Made by a program: the position numbers and the translations under genes. 64,000 bases of DNA, taken from NCBI RefSeq assembly GCF_900176565.1, contig NZ_FXEH01000005.1, forward strand, positions 645,384-709,383. The letters are read 5' to 3'. A model generated the notes under the pieces. It ran no database searches and was not told the DNA's origin. It worked only from the letters and a program-made list of their open reading frames with translations. This DNA is from Thalassobacillus devorans. Its GTDB lineage: Bacteria; Bacillota; Bacilli; Bacillales; Halobacillaceae. Below, piece after piece: positions 1 to 7,931 of this stretch (position 1 is its first letter; each line of letters opens with the position of its first letter).

Positions 1-453
1 GAGCAAGTCAGGGTCTTCGATTAATTTTTTGTTACGCTCCGGATGGACAATGATTGGCTTATAACCCGCCCGCTGAATATCAAATAACATCTGCTTTGTA
101 TATTGAGGGACTTGATCAGAAGGGAGTTCGACAAAGACATATGTACTGTCCACATTAAGCGGCAGTATTTCTTCTTGTTCCAGCCCGGTGATCATATCAC
201 CATTGATTCGAATTTCCTGACCAGGTAGGATAGTAACTTCTATTCCTGCCTGCTGCAGGGCTTCATTCAATTCTAAAACTTTATGAAGAATAGATAAACG
301 CGGATTCTCATACTTACCATTCAAGTGATGGGGAGTCGCGATAATCGTATCAATCCCTTGATCCAAGGCTTCTTCCGCCATAATAATGCTGTCTTCCATT
401 GTTTGTGCTCCGTCATCTACACCTGGGAGTATGTGGCAATGGATATCGATCAT
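1..453 (-). CDS. ywqE: Protein-tyrosine phosphatase YwqE/CpsB (PHP family), C-terminus cut by window edge
   Basis: The reading frame starts at ATG 453 behind a GGTGAGGTGAGAGAA leader and runs open to base 1, so only the first 151 codons are present. The N-terminus reads MIDIHCHILPGVDDGAQ, the metal-binding HxH and DDG pattern of CpsB/YwqE manganese-dependent phosphotyrosine phosphatases. A later IIVHPERN segment matches the family's conserved HPER motif. These enzymes dephosphorylate the partner BY-kinase and its substrates, which resets the cycle that controls polysaccharide synthesis. It lies just downstream of ywqC-ywqD on the same strand, but a strong hairpin and a possible separate promoter lie between them. 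Family assignment is firm; activity is inferred. Confidence 0.9.
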   Translation of the reverse strand, partial: MIDIHCHILPGVDDGAQTMEDSIIMAEEALDQGIDTIIATPHHLNGKYENPRLSILHKVLELNEALQQAGIEVTILPGQEIRINGDMITGLEQEEILPLNVDSTYVFVELPSDQVPQYTKQMLFDIQRAGYKPIIVHPERNKKLIEDPDLL

Positions 454-531
454 TTCTCTCACCTCACCTATCTTTCTCCTAATCTCGCTCACTTCAAACC
501 TTCTTTTACAAAATTAGGCTTGATTTAATAC

Positions 532-540
532 AGTATAGCA
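532..540 (-). promoter_or_regulatory. Possible extended -10 promoter for ywqE
   Basis: On the minus strand this reads TGCTATACT, an extended -10 element, about 80 bp before the ywqE start and downstream of the ywqD terminator. No good -35 is visible at 17 bp. It would let the phosphatase be expressed apart from ywqCD. Inference only. Confidence 0.35.
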
Positions 541-590
541 GAATAGCAGTTTTTAGAAAGAGGTAAATATTGTCGTTACTTGTCTATTCA

Positions 591-638
591 AAACGAAAGA
601 CCCCGCTCTTTCGGTTAAAAGAGCAGGGTCTTTCGTTT
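591..638 (-). terminator. Hairpin terminator after ywqD
   Basis: A 20-bp stem with one mismatch and an 8-nt loop (611-618) begins right at the ywqD stop codon. On the minus strand the stem ends in TTTCGTTTT, a short T-run. It separates ywqCD from ywqE. Confidence 0.75.
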
Positions 639-1333
639 TATGAACCGTAATAATAATAATAGTTGGAATGCTTCGCTTCTACGTCATTTAAGACGGCGCC
701 TAATAAGTTGGCGTCTACTTGTTTCAGCAAATCGACTGCCTTATTCCCAGCCTCAACTTCTGTTTGCTTACTCCGCGTGACCAATAGAACCCCGTCGCAG
801 ATACGCGATAGTATCTGACCATCTGTAACAGCTAAGACTGGGGGCGTATCGAATATGACCATGTCATAAAAGTTTTTCGCGGTAGCAAGGAATTTCTCCA
901 TCGCTTTAGATCCTAATAACTCGGACGGATTCGGTGGGATAGGACCAGAAGGGATGAGATGCAAATTATCCAGATCACTTTTCCGGACAACCTGCTCGAT
1001 GCTTTGGTCTCCTATCAATACACTGCTTAGTCCAAGACTGTTATCTAAGCGGAACGTATAATGAAGGGTAGGTTTTCGCAAATCAGCATCAATCAGCAAT
1101 ACCTTTTTCTCCTGCTGGGCGAACGTGACAGCAAGGTTAGCAGTCGTCAATGACTTCCCTTCCGAGGGTCCAGCTGAAGTAACCATCATACTACTTAAAT
1201 CTTTATCAACAGAAGCAAATTGCAAGTTTGTTCGGATCGTACGATATTGTTCAGAAATCGGAGAACGTGGATTCATCTTTGTAATTAATGTACGTGCTTT
1301 GTTGTTAGATAGATTCTTTTTGCTGCGACGCAT
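638..1333 (-). CDS. ywqD: Bacterial tyrosine kinase YwqD/CapB (BY-kinase), 231 aa
   Basis: Cytoplasmic ATPase half of a two-part BY-kinase. Walker A lies near residues 53-61 (SAGPSEGKS), Walker A' near 81-88 (IDADLRKP) and Walker B near 158-166 (VIFDTPPV). The C-terminus ends in a tyrosine cluster, residues 225-229, the autophosphorylation site typical of the family. An upstream in-frame extension exists, but AAAGGAGG sits 9 bp before ATG 1333, so that start is chosen. The start overlaps the end of ywqC by 29 bp, indicating coupling to its activator. In B. subtilis the homologue phosphorylates UDP-glucose dehydrogenases, and one is encoded in this window at 35971-37278. Length is normal for the family. 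Confidence 0.93.
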   Translation of the reverse strand: MRRSKKNLSNNKARTLITKMNPRSPISEQYRTIRTNLQFASVDKDLSSMMVTSAGPSEGKSLTTANLAVTFAQQEKKVLLIDADLRKPTLHYTFRLDNSLGLSSVLIGDQSIEQVVRKSDLDNLHLIPSGPIPPNPSELLGSKAMEKFLATAKNFYDMVIFDTPPVLAVTDGQILSRICDGVLLVTRSKQTEVEAGNKAVDLLKQVDANLLGAVLNDVEAKHSNYYYYYGS

Positions 1334-2081
1334 AGTTGATTCGTCCTCCTTTCGCACGAAGCGAGGTAGCACCTGGACGCTCAGCAGCTCGCTTGATTTC
1401 TTCATCTCCGATGTGGGTGACGATACCCATTACTGGAATGCCCAGTTTTTCTTCCAAATCCTTCTCCGTTTTGATTGAGTTATCCATATACTCAAGCAGG
1501 AATGCGATACCTACACCTACCATCATTCCCAGCACTAGGGCAATTGCTATATTAAGCATTGGCTTTGGACTTACTTGAGTGGCTTCAGCATTCAATTCCG
1601 CTCCTGAAAGGACGTTTACGTTGTCTACATTCATCAGGCTTGGAATTTCATCCTGAAATACTTCAACAGTCGTGTTTGCCAGCATGGCGGCTCGTTCATA
1701 ATTCTGATCGGTGACGGTTACGGTTACGACCTGTGAATTCTGTTCGCTGGAAACACTCAATTTATTTCTAAGTTCTCCTGCTGTCATGTTAAGGTTCATT
1801 TCTTCAATAACTTCATCGAGAATTCTCGGACTCTTAATTACAACATTATATGTATTTATAAGTTCGACATTGGTCCGGATATCATTAACACTGAACTCTT
1901 CGCTCCGCTGACTCTCATTCTGATTGACGATAAACTGCGAGGTTGCTTCATAAGTCGGTGTCAGGAAAAAGAAGCTTATAAGAGCAGCAAGTACAACTGC
2001 ACCTGCTGTAGTAGCAGCAATAAGTAAAAAGCGCTTTTTCAGGACTTCAGCAATCTCTTTCAAGGAAATTGTTTCTTCCAT
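1305..2081 (-). CDS. ywqC: Wzz-type membrane activator of the tyrosine kinase (YwqC/CapA), 258 aa
   Basis: Chain-length-determinant (Wzz) family protein. A membrane helix lies near residues 18-42 and a second near 175-198, with an extracellular domain between them; a short cytoplasmic tail follows. In Firmicutes this protein is separate from the kinase and its cytoplasmic tail activates it. The residues just before the second helix include the proline-containing SPKPM stretch typical of Wzz proteins. A GGGGGA ribosome site precedes ATG 2081. It is the first gene of the ywqC-ywqD unit. A role in polysaccharide length or amount is known for the family; the polymer controlled here is inferred. 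Confidence 0.9.
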   Translation of the reverse strand: MEETISLKEIAEVLKKRFLLIAATTAGAVVLAALISFFFLTPTYEATSQFIVNQNESQRSEEFSVNDIRTNVELINTYNVVIKSPRILDEVIEEMNLNMTAGELRNKLSVSSEQNSQVVTVTVTDQNYERAAMLANTTVEVFQDEIPSLMNVDNVNVLSGAELNAEATQVSPKPMLNIAIALVLGMMVGVGIAFLLEYMDNSIKTEKDLEEKLGIPVMGIVTHIGDEEIKRAAERPGATSLRAKGGRINYASQQKESI

Positions 2082-2132
2082 CTAACGTGTCCCCCATCTT
2101 TCTTGGTGATTTTTTGAAAACAAACTAGCACT

Positions 2133-2156
2133 ATTATATCACAGACTATCGACAAA
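2133..2156 (-). promoter_or_regulatory. Likely ywqC promoter (-10) with a near-match Spo0A box
   Basis: On the minus strand a perfect TATAAT occurs at 2133-2138 preceded by TGA, about 50 bp before ywqC. Ten bases further upstream, 2148-2156 reads TTTGTCGAT, one base off the Spo0A box TTTGTCGAA. A box between -10 and -35 would more likely repress than activate. The rest of the 2082-2486 gap holds only the palindrome at 2306-2350. Confidence 0.4.
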
Positions 2157-2305
2157 TTTTGTTATTTTTTTCAAAACTTCCAATCTAATTCCTATGACTT
2201 ATTTGTAACTAGCTTGATTATGTTACTTTCCTTTATTGATATCGTCGGGTTTCTATTAATCTTAAACCCACATAACCAAAAAATAACTTTTAGGAAATAT
2301 TACTC

Positions 2306-2350
2306 ACCACACCCCAGGTCCTCCAATATCTGGAGGACCTGGGGTGTGGT
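2306..2350. repeat. Dispersed CACCCC/CTCC palindrome, copy 1
   Basis: A perfect 20-bp inverted repeat with a 5-nt loop; the inner arm is CACCCCAGGTCCTCCA. It lies between two divergent genes, upstream of both, so it is not a transcription terminator for either. The same half-arm, with small changes, occurs at 4062-4096, 4108-4146, 35846-35897 and 45624-45662. Function unknown. Confidence 0.85.
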
Positions 2351-2486
2351 TCTCTTCCTTAAGGCTTTTTGTCTGATTTTGTTGGTACATTCTTACCTAT
2401 TTATGATTATCAATAGGAATCTGCTCTTTAGATATTTAACTAGTTAATGTAGTATTACCAACACTATAAAAAGGGAGCTGTGTAAA

Positions 2487-4046
2487 GTGAACAGAAAACG
2501 TTTGTCTTTGTTGATCCTCATCATAGGACTGGTTCTTATGATGATTGGCGGAGATTTCGCCGGGAACTCTACGTCAGCACAGTCATCACTAAACGGAAAG
2601 CTGAAGTTAGGTCATGCAGGTCTTGAAGAAACAAGAGAAACGGAAGAAATTGCTCCTGGAGTTACTTACACACATATTGAACGCGGGCATGAAGCAAAAC
2701 AGGACGTATATACTGTCCATGTCGACCTTGTTGAAACCAGGAAAGAAAGCAAGAAACTTGTAAAACAGCTTAAAGCAGACGGTTATAAGCCTTATGTCAC
2801 CCAAATCAAAGACCACAAATATAACGACATCGACGAAAACAAGATCGCATACCTCGTCCGGGTCGGAACGTTTGACGACGTTGATCCGGCACAGCAGTTA
2901 GAAGCAGAATTGGAGAACGACGGTTACACAAGTGCCAGCACCCTTTTTACTGCCTTTGACGGAACAAAGACAGACGGCCCATGGTCAGTGAATATCCTGG
3001 AAGTGGACCCGGAGGTCTTTGACGGTACCGTCACATCCACCCTCGCTCAAGATGAGGTGCAGGGAAAAGAGAAAGTAACCGAGATATCGGAACGAACAGA
3101 TGCACTGGCAGCTATCAATGGCGGGTACTTTGTTGTCGGTTCCCGTGACGGGACACCGGGAGACCTGGCCGGCATTTCCGTGATCGATGGAGAGCTGGTC
3201 AGTGAGTCTGTCAGCGACCGCACCAGTCTGATTTTTTCGGAAACCGGGACAGATATCGCGGAAGTGGAAACGGAACTGATGGTTGAGTCTTCCGATGGAG
3301 CATCCATTCCCCTGGATGGCATCAATCGGAAACCTGGGTTGATCCGCAGCTGTGGCGGTACGGGTGGAGATGAACCGACAGAGGAACCGAGACACGATGT
3401 CACCTGCACCGATGACAGTGAGCTGATTTTATTCAAACCTATATTTGGTGAGAATACACCAGCTGGTGAAGGACTGGAAGTAGTTTTAGACCCGGATGGA
3501 GAGGTTTGGGAAGTCAGAAGCCAAGGCGGACACATCCCGGTAGATGGTGCCGTACTTGCCGCTACTGGCTCACACGCCGAGTGGCTTAGGGAACATGCAC
3601 AGCCAGGAACCAAGCTGGATGTGAAAGAAAGTTTACTAGTAGATGAAGAAGCGTCAACGGATGATGCGATAAATAGTATTGTAAATGGCGGTCCACGCCT
3701 GATTGAAAATGGAGAATTGACGATACCTGCCGCTGATGAGGGCTTCTATTGGAGTACAGACTTCCTGTATAACTTTGCTATCAAGCGACACCCTCGGACG
3801 CTTGCCGGTATCAAGGAAAACGGCAACCTTTTGTTTGTTACTGTAGACGGTCGTGCTGACAATAGCATCGGCGTCAACTTCCTGGAAAGCGCCGAGCTGA
3901 TGAAGAGCCTGGGAGCCGTTGAAGCCATGAATCTCGATGGCGGAGGATCGACTACCATGGCGATTGGTGATGAGCTTATCAACCAGCCTTCCGATGCTTC
4001 CGGAGAAAGACCAGTAGGAGACGCAATCGTCATACTGCCAGAATAA
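2487..4046 (+). CDS. Secreted SPOR-domain phosphodiester glycosidase (NAGPA/DUF2233 family), 519 aa
   Basis: Start is GTG 2487 with AAGGGAG about 9 bp upstream. Residues 1-31 form a signal peptide. Residues of about 69-135 resemble a SPOR repeat (a YTVHVDLVE strand, then LVRVGTF), a fold that binds peptidoglycan glycan strands. The remainder is an NAGPA-like phosphodiester glycosidase domain with AINGGYF, a large insertion containing CGGTGGDEP, and the terminal MNLDGGGSTTMA motif. Family members remove sugars joined by a phosphodiester link. The setting between the tyrosine-kinase module and LytR-CpsA-Psr ligases suggests work on wall polymers. The exact substrate cannot be told from sequence. 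Confidence 0.82.
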   Translation: MNRKRLSLLILIIGLVLMMIGGDFAGNSTSAQSSLNGKLKLGHAGLEETRETEEIAPGVTYTHIERGHEAKQDVYTVHVDLVETRKESKKLVKQLKADGYKPYVTQIKDHKYNDIDENKIAYLVRVGTFDDVDPAQQLEAELENDGYTSASTLFTAFDGTKTDGPWSVNILEVDPEVFDGTVTSTLAQDEVQGKEKVTEISERTDALAAINGGYFVVGSRDGTPGDLAGISVIDGELVSESVSDRTSLIFSETGTDIAEVETELMVESSDGASIPLDGINRKPGLIRSCGGTGGDEPTEEPRHDVTCTDDSELILFKPIFGENTPAGEGLEVVLDPDGEVWEVRSQGGHIPVDGAVLAATGSHAEWLREHAQPGTKLDVKESLLVDEEASTDDAINSIVNGGPRLIENGELTIPAADEGFYWSTDFLYNFAIKRHPRTLAGIKENGNLLFVTVDGRADNSIGVNFLESAELMKSLGAVEAMNLDGGGSTTMAIGDELINQPSDASGERPVGDAIVILPE

Positions 4047-4061
4047 ACTCGTTTTAGTTGC

Positions 4062-4096
4062 ACCCCAGGTCCTCCAATTTCTGGATGACCTGGGGT
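4062..4096. repeat. Dispersed CACCCC/CTCC palindrome, copy 2
   Basis: A 15-bp inverted repeat with one mismatch (4072 against 4086) and a 5-nt loop. Half-arm ACCCCAGGTCCTCCA, the same variant as copy 1. It lies 16 bp after the stop of the glycosidase gene, between convergent genes. Confidence 0.8.
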
Positions 4097-4107
4097 ATTT
4101 CCTGTTT

Positions 4108-4146
4108 CACCCCGGAGCCCTCCAAATTTTGGAGGGCTCCGGGGTG
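4108..4146. repeat. Dispersed CACCCC/CTCC palindrome, copy 3
   Basis: A perfect 39-nt palindrome centred on 4127 with half-arm CACCCCGGAGCCCTCCAAA. It sits 11 bp after copy 2 and 7 bp from the stop of the minus-strand carboxypeptidase gene. The pair could end transcription from both sides, but neither has a clean T-run. Confidence 0.85.
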
Positions 4147-4153
4147 CATTGTT

Positions 4154-5158
4154 TTATCTGGCGTTTTCTGCCATTCGTAGTGGTACGATTTTGTTTTTGT
4201 TCCATATTTGTTCGAATGCGCTCGTTGGCAGGTGCCGCTCGCCTGGATAAGCACCGATTTCAATCGTCAGCCCGGTTCGCTTGAACTCATCGACGAACCA
4301 GTCGGTATAGCCACCACCTGATGGATTCGGCTCAGGGCTTACTGGCTTATATCCGGTTATTAAGCCGATATTTTCCACTACCTTTTTATCCCGGTCGTAT
4401 TGATTTCCATCCTGATTGAAGTACCAATAGATGATTTGACCGGCGGAATGGTAAGCAATGGTTGACCGTGGTCCAGTTTCATAAGTGAAACTGGCAAGGT
4501 GCTGGGATTCAACGGCTTGCATCGGATAGTATCCTTTAAAATCCTTATAATAAGGTTTTCCGCTGCTATGTTTGATGTTCTCCCAGTCGGCCGGATACTG
4601 GCGGTTCAGGTCTTCCCCTTTGGCATTCGCTTTCCAGCGGGTAAAGTCAGAGCTTCCGTCATTCATAGCCCTTAGGTTATCATGCATAGAGGAAGGGAAC
4701 GCTCCTAATCCCTGCTGCTGCAGTGTCACGCCGTCTGGATTGACCATCGGTACAAACCAGATTGCTACATCGTCAAGCAGTGGCCGCACCTGGAAACCAT
4801 TAATCGTCGTGTTATTGGAATAAGCCTTCGCGTACTCCTCTACCATTTTCATATTCAATGTTGAGGTCAGCCATTCCCTGGCATGATGAGAACCGTTGAC
4901 AAGGATATTCTTCTCCCCGCTTCCTATTTTAACCGCCCAAATTTCTCTCCCATATGGAGATGTACCGATTGATTGATACGTAATCGCCTCTGGATATCGA
5001 TCTGCTAATGCCTTGATGTCCTTTGTCAGTACGTCATAGGAATACGCAGTGTCAGGATTAACCTGTGAAGCGGATGCCGTATCCTCTGTCAATCCTAGTC
5101 CTCCTGAAAAAACAATAAAAAACGAAAATAGACCAACTATCAAATTCTTGTAGAACAA
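4154..5158 (-). CDS. Secreted M14-family zinc carboxypeptidase, 334 aa
   Basis: Peptidase M14 fold. The zinc motif HxxE appears as HHAREW near residues 91-96, NPDG follows, the third zinc ligand lies in AYHSAGQ, and the catalytic glutamate in TIEIGAYPG. The relatives most similar in length and order cleave gamma-D-glutamyl-diaminopimelate bonds of peptidoglycan; that substrate is inferred. A GTG start at 5191 is possible, but TTG 5158 has GGGAGG 9 bp upstream and gives a cleaner signal peptide (hydrophobic FYKNLIVGLFSFFIVF, then TASAS), so it is chosen. The gene is alone on its strand, convergent with the glycosidase gene. Confidence 0.82.
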   Translation of the reverse strand: MFYKNLIVGLFSFFIVFSGGLGLTEDTASASQVNPDTAYSYDVLTKDIKALADRYPEAITYQSIGTSPYGREIWAVKIGSGEKNILVNGSHHAREWLTSTLNMKMVEEYAKAYSNNTTINGFQVRPLLDDVAIWFVPMVNPDGVTLQQQGLGAFPSSMHDNLRAMNDGSSDFTRWKANAKGEDLNRQYPADWENIKHSSGKPYYKDFKGYYPMQAVESQHLASFTYETGPRSTIAYHSAGQIIYWYFNQDGNQYDRDKKVVENIGLITGYKPVSPEPNPSGGGYTDWFVDEFKRTGLTIEIGAYPGERHLPTSAFEQIWNKNKIVPLRMAENAR

Positions 5159-5191
5159 ACGATGATTCCTCCCTGTTTCAAGATTCGACAC

Positions 5192-5542
5192 ATTTCCCTG
5201 TTCGTTATCTATTAAACTATCGCAATATTAGAGCCATTTCATCACTATTACAAAATGTTACGAAAAATAAATAGAACGAGCCATTCCGCTCCTACCATTG
5301 AAATAGCCCGTTGTTACTTCAATCCATACATTTAATGGATGTAAGAGAAGGTCTTCTTATTTCAACAATTTATGATACACTTTCTTCTGTGTGTCGGCTT
5401 TTGTTCTTTTAGATGACTAGTCATAGGAAAAAAGGGGTAAGGATTATTAAGAAAGTATCAATTTTCTACAATACACCCCCCAGAGTCCATACTACGATTG
5501 TTCAGTCACTAAACCCATAAGCTTTTCATGAGGAGATTAATC
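5192..5542. other. Divergent intergenic region, no clear gene
   Basis: About 350 bp between divergent genes. It contains a small inverted repeat (ATCCATACATTTAATGGAT, 5322-5340) and a TATGAT hexamer near 5370 with no convincing -35. No small ORF with a good ribosome site was found. Confidence 0.4.
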
Positions 5543-6571
5543 ATGCCTAAACCAAGACAAAAATCAAAAGGCTCCGTAAAGAAAATATTTTTAACAATCG
5601 GCATTGTACTGTTATTTCTTGCTGGGATCGGAGGTGGCTACGCTTTCTACCTCTATAAATCTACTTCCGATATGGTTAGCGGTTCTTTTGAGGAGACCGG
5701 AAGAGAAGAGGAAAAGTCTGATCTGCGGGATAAGCCGGTCGATCCGGTAGAGGATAACGTTTCCATTTTATTCATTGGGGTCGATGACAGTGAGCACCGC
5801 GACCAGGAAGATACCCGGTCGGATGCCCTCCTTCTCGCCACGTTTAATCAGGAACAGAACAATGTCAAGCTGCTGAGCATTCCAAGGGATTCGTATGTCT
5901 ATGTTCCGGAAGTAGGTTACAACACGAAAATCAACCATGCCCATGCTTTCGGAGGAACACGGGCAGCTATGGAAACGGTAGAAGAGTTCTTACAGGTTCC
6001 CGTGGATTATTATGTACGAATGGACTTTAACGCATTTGTCGATGTTGTCGATGCTGTGGGCGGCATTTATTATGACGTACCTTATGAATTTAAGGAATCG
6101 AATTCAGACGATGAAAGAGACTCCATTCATCTGTATAAAGGCTACCAGCACCTGAATGGCGAAGAAGCACTTGCGCTTGCCAGGACACGGAAACATGATA
6201 GCGACGTAGCCCGCGGTAAACGTCAGCAGGAACTGTTGATGACGATCGCTAAGAAAGCGACATCTGCTGAATCGGTGTTAAAAATAGATGATGCCATTGG
6301 AGCAGTCGGCGATAATATGAGTACCAACCTTACCTTCCCGGAAATGAGAGGATTTCTTTCTTATGGGTTGGATCAAAACGTGGAAATGGAAACGATCAAT
6401 TTGGATGGTTCAGGCGGGTATAGCCAAAGTGGTGCCTGGTATTATTATGTTCGAGACGAAAGCAGACAGGAAGTGGCAAGCACCTTGCGAAACCACTTGG
6501 AAATAGAGGATAGTGAGGAAGTAACCGACTATGCTTCTCAAAAAGAAACCCAGCAGTCAGCTTCTTATTAA
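5543..6571 (+). CDS. LytR-CpsA-Psr family wall-polymer ligase, 342 aa
   Basis: Single N-terminal membrane helix (about residues 15-38), then an extracellular LCP domain. Visible LCP marks are NVSILFIGVDDSEHR, TRSDALLLATFN, SIPRDSYVYVPE, KINHAHAFGG and the arginine-rich LARTRKHDSD segment. LCP proteins transfer lipid-linked anionic polymers (teichoic acid, capsule) to peptidoglycan. An in-frame ATG at 5528 exists, but its own bases form the GAGGAG site for ATG 5543, so 5543 is the start. The next gene is a paralogue. The polymer attached is probably the one made at 20-40 kb, which is inference. Confidence 0.9.
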   Translation: MPKPRQKSKGSVKKIFLTIGIVLLFLAGIGGGYAFYLYKSTSDMVSGSFEETGREEEKSDLRDKPVDPVEDNVSILFIGVDDSEHRDQEDTRSDALLLATFNQEQNNVKLLSIPRDSYVYVPEVGYNTKINHAHAFGGTRAAMETVEEFLQVPVDYYVRMDFNAFVDVVDAVGGIYYDVPYEFKESNSDDERDSIHLYKGYQHLNGEEALALARTRKHDSDVARGKRQQELLMTIAKKATSAESVLKIDDAIGAVGDNMSTNLTFPEMRGFLSYGLDQNVEMETINLDGSGGYSQSGAWYYYVRDESRQEVASTLRNHLEIEDSEEVTDYASQKETQQSASY

Positions 6572-6573
6572 AC

Positions 6574-6604
6574 GTTCCGGCCTTAAAAACCGGAACTTTT
6601 TTTA
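6574..6604 (+). terminator. Intrinsic terminator after first LCP gene
   Basis: GTTCCGG stem paired with CCGGAAC (6590-6596), followed by eight T. It begins 3 bp after the stop codon, so the two LCP genes are not one simple transcript. Confidence 0.85.
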
Positions 6605-6718
6605 TGCCACAGGAAGTCTATTTTTCACATGCATGCATAGAAATATCATGGAATATTTTCTGAAGTTAGACTATGAATCTCACTCTCTAGTTTTTTACCA
6701 CAATATGCCTGAATGTGA

Positions 6719-6747
6719 TTTACTATTATGTCGAATCATAGTAGAAT
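6719..6747 (+). promoter_or_regulatory. Probable sigma-A promoter for second LCP gene
   Basis: TTTACT at 6719-6724, a 17-bp spacer, and TAGAAT at 6742-6747, about 75 bp before the start at 6821. Four and five of six bases match the -35 and -10 consensus. Confidence 0.45.
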
Positions 6748-6820
6748 ATGGAGTGATGTTTTATTGAATTTTTTTACCGGTATCATGTACACCGGATGAT
6801 AGATAAAAAGGAGCAAATCT

Positions 6821-7885
6821 ATGGCTAAAAAGACTGCTGCGCCTTCACGGACCATGCGCAGAAAGAAACGAAAACTCAGGAAGCGAGCGTTCTTCGTCCT
6901 CATTCCATTACTCGCATTTTTCGCTGTCGCTGGGTATGCGGGGTACTTGTACTTCAAAGCAGAAACGGTATTTTCCGATTCGTATGTAGAAGAAGAACGG
7001 GAGAAATCCCCATTGCGAGACGCAGAAGTCAATCCCAGTCTTGACAATGTATCGATCCTGATCATGGGTGTCGATTCAAATGATCACCGGGATAATGCAG
7101 GCAGTGCAAGAACAGATGCCTTGATGCTTGCCACTTTCAATAAAGATGAGAAAAGCGTCAACCTGCTAAGCATTCCACGTGACTCACTCGTCTACATTCC
7201 GAAAGTAGGTTACGAGGACAAAATCAACCATGCGCACGCCTATGGCGGACCAACTGCAACGATTGAAACAGTCGAGAATCTATTAGATATTCCAGTCGAT
7301 TATTATATAAAAGTAAACTTCCATGCTTTCGTCGATGTCGTCGATGCCTTAAATGGTGTGACCGTGGATGTTCCTTACGAGTTCAAAGAATCCAATTCCA
7401 TGGATAAACGGGATGCCATCCACTTATACGCCGGCACTCAGAAGGTCAACGGGGAAGAAGCACTTGCCCTCGCCCGGACAAGAAAGCTTGATAACGATAT
7501 CGAACGAGGCAAGCGTCAGCAGGAAATTATGAGCGCTGTCATCAAAAAAGCTACTTCTGTTAATTCCCTGCTCAACTACGATGAGGTGTTGACTGCTGTC
7601 GGCGATAACATGACAACCAATATGACGTTCAGTGATATGAAAACATTCATCTCTTACGGTTCCAAAGGAACGAACCTGGATATCAACACCCATACACTTC
7701 AAGGGTACGATCATCAGCCAGGCAGCACCTATTATTGGGCGCTTGATCAGCAGGCACTAACAGAGACTCAATCCATGCTCCAGCAGCATCTGGAAATCAG
7801 CAATCCAGTAGTTGAGAGCAGTTCTTCCAGTGAATATGCCGAGCCAGCCCAAGAAGATACCACCATAGAATCAGAGAACTATTAA
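6821..7885 (+). CDS. LytR-CpsA-Psr family wall-polymer ligase, 354 aa
   Basis: Paralogue of the gene before it. It has a basic N-terminus, a membrane helix near residues 25-46, and an LCP domain with NVSILIMGVDSNDHR, ARTDALMLATFN, SIPRDSLVYIPK, KINHAHAYGG and LARTRKLDND. AAAAGGAG precedes ATG 6821. The C-terminal tail is serine- and glutamate-rich and probably disordered. Bacilli usually carry several LCP proteins with overlapping roles in attaching anionic polymers to peptidoglycan. Which polymer each one handles cannot be read from sequence. Confidence 0.9.
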   Translation: MAKKTAAPSRTMRRKKRKLRKRAFFVLIPLLAFFAVAGYAGYLYFKAETVFSDSYVEEEREKSPLRDAEVNPSLDNVSILIMGVDSNDHRDNAGSARTDALMLATFNKDEKSVNLLSIPRDSLVYIPKVGYEDKINHAHAYGGPTATIETVENLLDIPVDYYIKVNFHAFVDVVDALNGVTVDVPYEFKESNSMDKRDAIHLYAGTQKVNGEEALALARTRKLDNDIERGKRQQEIMSAVIKKATSVNSLLNYDEVLTAVGDNMTTNMTFSDMKTFISYGSKGTNLDINTHTLQGYDHQPGSTYYWALDQQALTETQSMLQQHLEISNPVVESSSSSEYAEPAQEDTTIESENY

Positions 7886-7890
7886 ACCAA

Positions 7891-7928
7891 AAAAACAACC
7901 AGCCTGCGTTATTAGGCTGGTTGTTTTT
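7891..7928. terminator. Bidirectional terminator between convergent genes
   Basis: A perfect 15-bp stem (7891-7905 with 7914-7928) ending in a T-run on both strands, between the second LCP gene and the minus-strand ATP-grasp gene. Confidence 0.88.
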
Positions 7929-7931
7929 TAG

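Noticed and set aside
2306-2350. Palindrome considered as a rho-independent terminator
   Set aside because: It is upstream of both divergent neighbours and has no T-run on either side.
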